From NCBI GenBank assembly GCA_039920745.1, contig JBDSDD010000076.1, positions 9,398 through 73,397 of the forward strand: a stretch of DNA of 64,000 bases. Reading direction: 5' to 3'. Below the pieces are notes generated by a model that had not been told where the DNA came from, ran no database searches, and worked only from the letters and a program-made list of their open reading frames with translations. How positions within the stretch are numbered: the stretch's first letter is position 1; every line of letters starts with the position of its first letter. Positions 9,335 to 16,454 of the stretch are shown piece by piece. Both the position numbers and the translations under genes were made by a program. This DNA is from Scleromatobacter sp039920745 (lineage in GTDB: Bacteria; Pseudomonadota; Gammaproteobacteria; Burkholderiales; Burkholderiaceae_C).

Positions 9335-9496
9335 ATGACCAAGCTCCTCGCCGCCCTGATCATCTCCACCTTCGCTGTCGGCGCTTTCGCCGCTGACGCC
9401 GCTTCGGCTCCCGCTTCGGCTCCGGCCAAGAAGATGAAGGCCGAGCACAAGGCTGAGAAGAAGGCTCCGGCCGCTTCGGCCGCTGCTTCGAAGTAA
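9335..9496 (+). CDS. Small secreted Ala/Lys-rich protein
   Basis: The 53-residue product starts with a signal peptide (MTKLLAALIISTFAVGAFA, cleavage near residue 19). A low-complexity tail made almost only of Ala, Ser, Pro, Lys and Glu follows (for example KKMKAEHKAEKKAPAAS). The gene is followed within 55 bases by a strong terminator, which supports it as a real transcript. Such tiny Lys/Ala-rich periplasmic proteins recur in Burkholderiales genomes, but no function is known to me. The strongly basic tail could bind nucleic acid, LPS or peptidoglycan; that is speculation. Confidence 0.65.
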   Translation: MTKLLAALIISTFAVGAFAADAASAPASAPAKKMKAEHKAEKKAPAASAAASK

Positions 9497-9548
9497 ATCT
9501 TCGAACCTCTCTGAATCGCTTCGGTCCGCCGAAGCGCTTCGAGATGTG

Positions 9549-9577
9549 AAAACGCCCGGTCTCGTGCCGGGCGTTTT
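9549..9577. terminator. Strong terminator, probably bidirectional
   Basis: AAAACGCCCGG (9549-9559) and CCGGGCGTTTT (9567-9577) form a perfect 11-base stem with a 7-base loop. It separates the small secreted-protein gene (plus) from holC (minus). Confidence 0.85.
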
Positions 9578-9651
9578 CATTGGCGGCTCCGTTTCGTCCG
9601 GAACGTGAACCATGTCACCGAAACCCGGTGCAAGCCACGCAATAAGGCGCC

Positions 9652-10095
9652 TCAGGCGTCGCCACCCGGCGGTTTGGCCACGTGGCTGACGGCATGCCCC
9701 GCGCGCTCGTACTCGCGCCAGCGCAGGCGCCCTGCTTCGCGATGCTCGGGATCGAGTCCCACGATCGCGATCAGCCGGTCGAAGGCTGCGACCTCGCCCA
9801 CCGCATGCCCGCCCAGCGATACGCCGATGCGGCAGGCCGCCGGTGCCGCCCCGTCCTTGACCAGCACGATGGGCGACAGCGCCAGCCGTTGCCCATCGCC
9901 AGCGTCGCGCGGGATCATGATGTGCGGCACGAACTCGATTTGCTCGAAGGTCCACAGCGCCTGGTCGAGGCGATCGAGCAGCGCCGGTTCGCCATGCACG
10001 GCTACCCGAGCTCCCGACCGATACGCCTTGCGCAGCAGCCGGCACGCGTAATCCAGCGGATTCGCGATGCCGGTGTGGAAGGCAACGTCGGTCAT
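9652..10095 (-). CDS. holC: DNA polymerase III chi subunit
   Basis: The 147-residue protein has the length and layout of HolC (E. coli 147). It starts with MTDVAFHTGI and carries the conserved RLLRKAYRSG and LWTF patterns. Chi joins psi in the clamp-loader complex and contacts single-strand-binding protein at the replication fork. ATG 10095 is at the family start; the frame extends upstream only into a repeat element. It lies downstream of pepA on the same strand, a frequent proteobacterial pairing. A G+C-rich repeat fills the gap between them. Confidence 0.9.
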   Translation of the reverse strand: MTDVAFHTGIANPLDYACRLLRKAYRSGARVAVHGEPALLDRLDQALWTFEQIEFVPHIMIPRDAGDGQRLALSPIVLVKDGAAPAACRIGVSLGGHAVGEVAAFDRLIAIVGLDPEHREAGRLRWREYERAGHAVSHVAKPPGGDA

Positions 10096-10100
10096 GGATG

Positions 10101-10138
10101 GCCCCCACGCTCCTGCGGCGCTGCCCCCCGAGGGGGAG
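10101..10138 (+). repeat. G+C-rich palindromic intergenic repeat, copy A
   Basis: GCCCCCACGCTCCTGCGG is followed by CGCTGCCCCCCGAGGGGGAG, which folds on itself through CCCCC and GGGGG. A nearly identical unit lies in the opposite orientation at 44407-44444. Copy A sits between pepA and holC. Confidence 0.7.
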
Positions 10139-10219
10139 CTCGGTTCGGCTCGGGTGCGACCCTCGCTTCCCTGGTGCTTGGGTGGGCCTGCGGCCGGCAA
10201 ACTTCGCCGCGCTTGCGCA

Positions 10220-11671
10220 CTACTTTGCTCGGGACATGACGAAGTGCGTCAACAGCGGCACCGGACGACCGGTCGCGCCCTTGGCAGCGCCGGAACGGTG
10301 CGCCGTGCCGGCGATGTCCAGGTGGGCCCACGGGAACTTGGCCGTGTAGCGCTGCAGGAACTTGGCCGCGGTGATGGAGCCGCCGGCGCGGCCGCCGATG
10401 TTGGCCATGTCCGCGAAGTTGCTCTTGAGGAGCTCGTCGTATTCGTCGTCCAGCGGCATGCGCCAGGCCGGATCCAGGCCGGCGGCCGAGGCGGCCAGCA
10501 AGTCGGCGGCGAGCGCATCGTCGGGCGAGAACAGGCCGCTGTTGTGGTTGCCGAGCGCGATGACGATGGCGCCGGTGAGCATGGCGATGTCGACGACGGC
10601 GGCCGGCTTGAAGCGCTCGGCGTAGGTCAGCGCGTCGCACAGGATCAGGCGCCCTTCGGCGTCCGTGTTCAGGATCTCGATGGTCTGGCCGGACATGCTG
10701 GTGACGACGTCGCCCGGCTTGGTGGCCTTGCCCGACGGCATGTTGTCGCAGGTCGGGATCAGGCCGACCAGGTTGACCTTGAGCTTGAGTTCGGCGACGG
10801 CGCGCACGGTGCCCAGCACGCTGGCGGCGCCACACATGTCGTACTTCATCTCGTCCATCTCGGGACCCGGCTTCAGCGAGATGCCGCCGGTGTCGAACGT
10901 GATGCCCTTGCCCACCAACACCACGGGCGCGTCCTTCTTGGCGCCGCCCAGGTACTTCATGACGATGAACTTGGGCGGCTCTTCCGAACCGCGCGCGACG
11001 GACAGGAATGAACCCATGCCCAGCTTCTCGCAGGCCTTGCGATCGAGCACTTCGACTTCGAGGCCGTGCGTCTTGACCATGGCCAGCGCCTGCTCGCCCA
11101 GGAAGGTGGGCGTGGCGAAGTTGGCCGGCAGATTGGCGCATTCCTTGGCCAGGTTCATGCCGGAGACGATGGCTGCGCCGATGCCCAGGCCCGCCCTGGC
11201 GGTGGCCACGGCGGCCTTCGGGACGACGTAGGACACCTTGGCCAGCACCGGCGCCGGCGCGGCGCTGGGCTTGGTTTTCGTGTAGTGATACGTGGCGTCG
11301 CCGACCGCGATGGCCAGCGCTTCGGCGTGCGCCGCGGTGGACTCGCCACCGATCACGGCCAGGTGCTTGGCGGGGCCGGCCTTGATGGCGCCCAGCGCCG
11401 AGGCGACGGCGGCCTTGAAGGCCTTGGGCGAGGTGTCGCGCGCGACAGCCAGCACGACACGGCCGGCCTTCACGCCGGCGAGGCGCGGCAGATACACCGA
11501 GCGGCCTGCCTTGCGTTCCAGGTCGCCGCCCTTGAGCGCATCGGCCAGGGCCGCGTCGATGACGCTGCCGTAGTGGGGCAAGTCACCATTGGCCGGCAGG
11601 ACGATGATCAGCGCGTCGGCGTTGATGCCCGCGACGCCCGCTTCAGGAAGAGCCAGAGTTTGGAAGTCCAT
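10220..11671 (-). CDS. pepA: Leucyl aminopeptidase (M17)
   Basis: The 483-residue cytosolic di-zinc aminopeptidase removes N-terminal residues from peptides. The C-terminal catalytic domain holds the metal-ligand motifs GKGITFDTGG and NTDAEGRL and the basic residue cluster around GGRAGG. The N-terminal half is the variable macro-like domain. In E. coli PepA also binds DNA in cer/Xer recombination and carAB control; whether it does so here is unknown. It is divergent from lptF with only 36 bases between the starts, so their promoters must overlap the coding ends or each other. Confidence 0.96.
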   Translation of the reverse strand: MDFQTLALPEAGVAGINADALIIVLPANGDLPHYGSVIDAALADALKGGDLERKAGRSVYLPRLAGVKAGRVVLAVARDTSPKAFKAAVASALGAIKAGPAKHLAVIGGESTAAHAEALAIAVGDATYHYTKTKPSAAPAPVLAKVSYVVPKAAVATARAGLGIGAAIVSGMNLAKECANLPANFATPTFLGEQALAMVKTHGLEVEVLDRKACEKLGMGSFLSVARGSEEPPKFIVMKYLGGAKKDAPVVLVGKGITFDTGGISLKPGPEMDEMKYDMCGAASVLGTVRAVAELKLKVNLVGLIPTCDNMPSGKATKPGDVVTSMSGQTIEILNTDAEGRLILCDALTYAERFKPAAVVDIAMLTGAIVIALGNHNSGLFSPDDALAADLLAASAAGLDPAWRMPLDDEYDELLKSNFADMANIGGRAGGSITAAKFLQRYTAKFPWAHLDIAGTAHRSGAAKGATGRPVPLLTHFVMSRAK

Positions 11672-11707
11672 GGTGGGTACTTGTGTTCGATTGGAGATAA
11701 TCGAGCG

Positions 11708-12811
11708 ATGTTATTCGATTCGACCGTCCGCAAGGAGTTGGCGCGCAGCTTTGGTGCGACGCTGATGGTGATCCTCACCATCTTCATGACCAACCTGGTC
11801 ATCCGCACGCTGGGGCTGGCTGCCAACGGCGCCGTGGCCGCCCAGGACGTGGTGTTCATCTTCACGCTTCTCGCGCTGCAGACCCTGCCCACCATCCTGT
11901 CGCTGTCGCTGTTCATCGGCGTCATCCTCACGCTGGGGCGCATGTACCGCGAGAGCGAGATGGCAATCTGGTTCTCCAGCGGCATCGGCCTGGCGCGCTT
12001 CATTCGCCCGGTGGTGTCGACGAGCTGGCCGGTGATCGTCCTGATCGGCATCCTGATGCTGTTCGTCTGGCCCTGGAGCTACACCCAGTACAACGACCTG
12101 CGCGCCCGTTTCGAGCAGCGCGCCGACGTGTTGCGCGCGTCGCCGGGCCAGTTCCAGGCGTCGGGCGACGGTCACCGCGTGTTCTTCGTCGAGAAGGCGG
12201 CCAGCGCCGCGAACGCGGGCGGCCGCAACGTGTTCATCATGAGCGACGCGGGCACGCGCGAATCGGTGGCGGTGTCGCAGTCCGGCAAGATCGAGAACAT
12301 CGGCACCGACCGCTTCCTCGTGCTCGACTCGGGCCACATGGAACAGAACGACAAGACCTCCGGCGAGCATACGCACGTGGAGTTCAAGAACTACCGCGTC
12401 CACGCTGGCACCAGCAGCGGGCCGCCGTCGGGCACGCCGTCGCCGCGCGCCGTCGACACCGTCGACCTGCTGCTGGGCGGCGGCCCCGCCTACATGGGCG
12501 AGCTCACCTGGCGCCTGGGCCTGGTGCTGGGTGCGACCAACCTGTTGTTCATGGGCATCAGCCTGTCGGCCGCCAACCCGCGGCGCGCCAGCAACTGGGG
12601 CCTGCTGTTCGCGGCGCTGGCTTTCGTCATCTACTACAACCTGCTCAACCTGACCCAGGCCTGGGTCGGCAGCGGCAAGGTCAACATCGTGGTTGCCCTC
12701 GTCGGGCTGCACGGCCTCGCTTTCCTGCTGGGGCTGGGCCTGATCTGGTGGCGCGAGCACGCCACGGTCATTCATCCGATGAAGCTGCTAGTGCGCCGGA
12801 GCGCCGCATGA
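11708..12811 (+). CDS. lptF: LPS export permease LptF
   Basis: The 367-residue inner-membrane protein is half of the LptB2FG ATP-binding-cassette complex that extracts LPS from the inner membrane. It has N-terminal membrane helices (about 12-120), a periplasmic beta-jellyroll domain (about 125-265) and C-terminal helices (270-355), the standard LptF layout. ATG 11708 starts the family sequence; the upstream open frame is the shadow of pepA. The stop overlaps the lptG start (ATGA), so the two subunits are translationally coupled. Confidence 0.93.
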   Translation: MLFDSTVRKELARSFGATLMVILTIFMTNLVIRTLGLAANGAVAAQDVVFIFTLLALQTLPTILSLSLFIGVILTLGRMYRESEMAIWFSSGIGLARFIRPVVSTSWPVIVLIGILMLFVWPWSYTQYNDLRARFEQRADVLRASPGQFQASGDGHRVFFVEKAASAANAGGRNVFIMSDAGTRESVAVSQSGKIENIGTDRFLVLDSGHMEQNDKTSGEHTHVEFKNYRVHAGTSSGPPSGTPSPRAVDTVDLLLGGGPAYMGELTWRLGLVLGATNLLFMGISLSAANPRRASNWGLLFAALAFVIYYNLLNLTQAWVGSGKVNIVVALVGLHGLAFLLGLGLIWWREHATVIHPMKLLVRRSAA

Positions 12812-13929
12812 AGACCGTCCGCAACCTCCTCTACCGCGATGTGTTGTGGTCGGTGTTTTTCGTGACCATCTTCTTCATCGCGCTGTTCTTCTTCATCGAC
12901 TTCGTCGACGAGATGAGCCGCGTCGGCCGCAACGGCTACACGATGGCCGCCGCCGCGCTGGCGACGCTGCTGGAACAGCCCGGCCACGTCTACGAGCTGT
13001 TTCCGATCGCCGTGCTGATCGGCACGATCTACTCGATGGCGCGGCTCGCACAGTCGTCCGAGTTCACGATCCTGCGCACCGCCGGCTTGGGGCCGGGCCG
13101 CGCGCTGAGCCTGCTGGGCGTCATCGGCCTGCTGTTCGCGCTGCTCACGTTCAGCCTCGGCGAGTTCGTGACCCCGCACAGCGAGCAGGCCGCGGCCTAC
13201 CTCAAGGCCCGTTTCGGCATGGGCCTGGCGATCGGGCGCACCGGCGCCTGGCTCAAGGACAAGCGCTCCGATCCCGACGGCGAACGCAGCATCACCGTCA
13301 ATGTGCGTGGCGTCGGCAAGGACGGCGAGCTCACTGGCGTGCGTATCTTCGAGATGGATCCCAACGGCCGCGAGCTGCGCAGCCTCACGGCCGAGCACGC
13401 CGTCGTTCCGCGCACCCGCACGATCCGCGAGTGGATGCTGCAGGACGTCACGGTGACCAACTGGATCCCCGGCACGGCCGCCAGTGCGCCACGCGTCGAG
13501 GAACGCAAGCTGCCGCAGATGGCCTGGCCGACCCGGCTCGACGCGTCGGTCGCCGCGGCCGCGCTGCTGCCCGTGCAAAGCATGGGCGCCCTGGACCTGT
13601 GGCGCTACAGCACCCACCTGGCCGAACAGGAGCAGTCGACGCAGACCTACCGCCAGCAGTTCTGGAAGCGCGTTCTCTACCCGTTCGCCTGCTTCGTGAT
13701 GGTGGCGCTCGCCCTGCCCTTCGCGTACCTGCACGCGCGGGCCGGCGGGGTCAGCGTGAAGGTGTTCGGCGGCATCATGCTGGGCATCAGCTTCGTGCTG
13801 CTGAACAACGTCGTCGGCCACCTGGGGTTGCTGCACGAGTGGACGCCGTGGATCGCCGCGTCGGTGCCCAGCGTGGTCTATCTGTTGATGTCGATGTCGG
13901 CGTTCGCGTGGCTGGTGAGGTATCGATGA
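12808..13929 (+). CDS. lptG: LPS export permease LptG
   Basis: The 373-residue partner of LptF has the same plan: membrane helices at about 15-125, a periplasmic jellyroll and three closing helices. The segment FIDFVDEMSRVG after the first helix is the LptG-type signature. ATG 12808 overlaps the lptF stop. The next gene, a sirohydrochlorin-chelatase-like protein, starts inside the lptG stop (ATGA). LptB, the ATPase, and LptA/C are not in this window. Confidence 0.93.
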   Translation: MKTVRNLLYRDVLWSVFFVTIFFIALFFFIDFVDEMSRVGRNGYTMAAAALATLLEQPGHVYELFPIAVLIGTIYSMARLAQSSEFTILRTAGLGPGRALSLLGVIGLLFALLTFSLGEFVTPHSEQAAAYLKARFGMGLAIGRTGAWLKDKRSDPDGERSITVNVRGVGKDGELTGVRIFEMDPNGRELRSLTAEHAVVPRTRTIREWMLQDVTVTNWIPGTAASAPRVEERKLPQMAWPTRLDASVAAAALLPVQSMGALDLWRYSTHLAEQEQSTQTYRQQFWKRVLYPFACFVMVALALPFAYLHARAGGVSVKVFGGIMLGISFVLLNNVVGHLGLLHEWTPWIAASVPSVVYLLMSMSAFAWLVRYR

Positions 13930-14342
13930 CTGCACGTGGCTTGATCCTGCTGGCCCATGGCGCACGCGACCCCGCCTGGGCGACGCCGTTCGAGGCTGTG
14001 GTCGCGCGCGTGCGCGACCGGGCACCCGGAACGCGCGTGCGCCTCGCGTTCCTCGAACTGATGACGCCCAGCCTCGAAGAGGCCGCCAACGAACTGGTGG
14101 CGCTCGGTTGCCCGCGCATCGACGTCGTACCCGCCTTCCTGGGCATGGGCGGCCATGTGCGGCGCGACGTGCCGGCGCAGCTCGATCGCCTGAAGAGCGC
14201 GCATCCCGATATCGCCTGGTCCCTGCATCAGGCGCTCGGCGAGACGGTGCACGTGATTTCCGCCCTCGCCGACGCCACGATCGACCTCGCCGAGCTGGGC
14301 ATCGCTTCCGGCCATAGCCCCCTGGACGGAATCGCTACATGA
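13926..14342 (+). CDS. cbiX: CbiX-type sirohydrochlorin chelatase, short form
   Basis: The 138-residue protein is the small single-domain CbiX, which inserts Co2+ or Fe2+ into sirohydrochlorin for B12 or siroheme. The metal-binding histidine is in LLAHGARD (8-15), and GMGGHVRRD (76-84) provides the second part of the site. It overlaps lptG upstream and cysB downstream, both by ATGA. Coupling to CysB, the regulator of sulfur assimilation, fits a role in siroheme for sulfite reductase. The cobalt alternative is supported only by cobQ 12 kb away. Confidence 0.87.
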   Translation: MTARGLILLAHGARDPAWATPFEAVVARVRDRAPGTRVRLAFLELMTPSLEEAANELVALGCPRIDVVPAFLGMGGHVRRDVPAQLDRLKSAHPDIAWSLHQALGETVHVISALADATIDLAELGIASGHSPLDGIAT

Positions 14343-15283
14343 ACCTGCACCAGTTCCGTTTCGTGCAGGAGGCCGTGCGCCGCAACTTGAACCTGACCGA
14401 GACCGCGAAGGCGCTGTTCACGTCCCAACCCGGCATTTCCAAGGCCATCCTCGAGCTCGAGGAAGAGCTGGGCATCGACCTGTTCGTGCGCCATGGCAAG
14501 CGGCTGCGTCGCGTCACCGAGCCCGGCCTGGAAGTGCTCAAGGCGATCGACGTGATCCTGCGCGAGGTCGCCAACATGAAGCGCATCGGCGAGGAGTATT
14601 CCAAGCAGGACGCCGGCACGCTGTCCATCGCCGCCACGCACACGCAGGCGCGCTACGTCCTGCCCGAGCCGGTGGCCCAGTTGCGCCGGCGCTTTCCCAA
14701 GGTGCAGGTGAGCCTGCACCAGGGCGCCCCGGAACAGGTCGTGCAGATGCTGCTGGACGGCACCGCCGACATCGGCCTCGCCACCGAGGCCTTGTCCGAG
14801 CCCGACGACCTGGTCTCGCTGCCCTGCTACGAGTGGGAGCACGTGATCGTGATGCGGGCCGAGCACCCGCTGGCCGCGGTCGACAAGATCACGCTGGAAC
14901 AACTCGCCGGCGAGACGCTGATCTCCTACCACCCGTCGTTCACCGGCCGCAAGCGCATCGACGCCGCGTTCGCGCAGCGCCGGCTCAAGCCCAACATCGC
15001 CCTCGAGGCGATCGACTCCGACGTCATCAAGACCTACGTCAAGTCGGGCCTGGGCGTGGGCATCGTCGCCGAGATGGCCGTGCGCGACGACCCACCCGGT
15101 GGCGAGCTGGTGAGCCGCCCCGCGGGCTACCTGTTCGGCAGCAACGTCACCCGCGTCGCGTTCCGCCGCGGCGCCTACCTGCGCGGCTACGTGCTGACCT
15201 TCGCCGAACTGCTGTCCGACCGCCTGACCCGACCGCTGCTGCTGCGCGCTCTCGGCGGCACGGGAGAGAACTATGACCTCTGA
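14339..15283 (+). CDS. cysB: CysB-type LysR transcription regulator
   Basis: The 314-residue LysR-family protein has a winged helix at 1-60 (TAKALFTSQPGISKAILELE) and a substrate-binding domain that in CysB senses N-acetylserine or O-acetylserine. The start MNLHQFRFVQEAVRRNLNLT is the typical beta-proteobacterial CysB N-terminus. It activates sulfate uptake and cysteine synthesis genes. The start overlaps the cbiX stop. Its 3' end overlaps the following aminotransferase by 11 bases. No separate promoter for cysB is seen, so it is probably transcribed with lptF-lptG-cbiX or from an internal promoter. Confidence 0.9.
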   Translation: MNLHQFRFVQEAVRRNLNLTETAKALFTSQPGISKAILELEEELGIDLFVRHGKRLRRVTEPGLEVLKAIDVILREVANMKRIGEEYSKQDAGTLSIAATHTQARYVLPEPVAQLRRRFPKVQVSLHQGAPEQVVQMLLDGTADIGLATEALSEPDDLVSLPCYEWEHVIVMRAEHPLAAVDKITLEQLAGETLISYHPSFTGRKRIDAAFAQRRLKPNIALEAIDSDVIKTYVKSGLGVGIVAEMAVRDDPPGGELVSRPAGYLFGSNVTRVAFRRGAYLRGYVLTFAELLSDRLTRPLLLRALGGTGENYDL

Positions 15284-16442
15284 CCTCCAGGAACTCGTCG
15301 GCGCGAGCCGGCTGCCCCGCGTCGGCACCACCATCTTCACCGTGATGTCCGCGCTGGCCGTCAAGGCCGGTGCGATCAACCTTGGCCAGGGTTTCCCGGA
15401 TTTCGACTGCGATCCGGCCCTCGTCGACGCCGTCGCCGCCGCGATGCGCGCCGGCCACAACCAGTACCCGCCGATGACCGGCGTGCCGGCATTGCGCCAG
15501 GCGGTGTCCGACAAGGTGGCCCTGACCACCGGCCATCGCTACGACCCCGACACGGAGATCACGATCACCGCCGGCGCCACGCAAGGCATCCTGTCGACAG
15601 TGCTCGCCTTGGTGCACCCGGGCGACGAGGTGATCGTGCTGGAGCCATGCTACGACAGCTACGGCCCGTCGATCACGCTGGCCGGCGGCCACGCCGTCCG
15701 CGTGCCGCTGGGCCCCGGCACTTGGCGCCCGGACTTCGACGCGCTGGCGCAGGCGCTGTCGCCGCGCACACGGCTGGTCATCGTCAATACGCCGCACAAT
15801 CCGAGCGGCACCGTCTGGACGGCCGCCGAACTGGCCCGCTTCGCGGCGCTGCTGGCGCCCACGCGGGCGCTGGTGCTGTCCGACGAGGTCTACGAGCACA
15901 TGGTGTTCGACGGCGTCGCGCACGCGAGCGTCTCGGGCCTGGCGGAGCTGGCCCAGCGCAGCGTCGTCGTGTCGAGCTTCGGCAAGACTTTTCACGTCAC
16001 CGGGTGGAAGGTCGGCTACGTCGCCGCGCCGGCCGTGCTGATGCGCGAGTTCCGCAAGGTGCACCAGTTCAACGTGTTCACGGTCAACGCGCCGATGCAG
16101 CACGGGCTGGCCACGTTCCTGGCCGACGCATCGCACTGGCAGTCGCTGGCGCCGTTCTACCAGGCCAAGCGCGACCGCTTCCGGGACGGACTGGTGTCGA
16201 CGGCGCTGACCGTGCTGCCCTGCGAGGGCACTTACTTCCAGTGCGTCGACTTTTCCGCCCTGTCCGACAAGACCGACCTGGCGTTCTGCGAATGGCTGGC
16301 CACGGACGTGGGGGTGGCGGCGATCCCGATGTCGGCGTTCCACGACACAGCCCCCGACATGCGCGTGATCCGCTTTTGCTTCGCCAAGAAAGACGCGACG
16401 CTGGACGCGGCCTTGCACCGGCTGCAGGCGCTGCAGGCCTGA
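15273..16442 (+). CDS. Class I/II aminotransferase, YbdL (methionine aminotransferase) type
   Basis: The 389-residue fold-type I PLP enzyme shows GQGFPDF (39-45), the substrate pocket QYPPMTG (64-70), NPSGT (176-180), the cofactor-binding DEVYE (204-208) and the Schiff-base lysine K238 in SSFGKTF. The pattern resembles E. coli YbdL and kynurenine/glutamine transaminases, which use methionine or aromatic amino acids with 2-oxo acids. The start has GGGAGAG upstream inside cysB. Genetic linkage to cysB supports a role in sulfur amino acid metabolism such as methionine salvage. That is inference. Confidence 0.85.
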   Translation: MTSDLQELVGASRLPRVGTTIFTVMSALAVKAGAINLGQGFPDFDCDPALVDAVAAAMRAGHNQYPPMTGVPALRQAVSDKVALTTGHRYDPDTEITITAGATQGILSTVLALVHPGDEVIVLEPCYDSYGPSITLAGGHAVRVPLGPGTWRPDFDALAQALSPRTRLVIVNTPHNPSGTVWTAAELARFAALLAPTRALVLSDEVYEHMVFDGVAHASVSGLAELAQRSVVVSSFGKTFHVTGWKVGYVAAPAVLMREFRKVHQFNVFTVNAPMQHGLATFLADASHWQSLAPFYQAKRDRFRDGLVSTALTVLPCEGTYFQCVDFSALSDKTDLAFCEWLATDVGVAAIPMSAFHDTAPDMRVIRFCFAKKDATLDAALHRLQALQA

Positions 16443-16454
16443 AGCAGCCGACGC

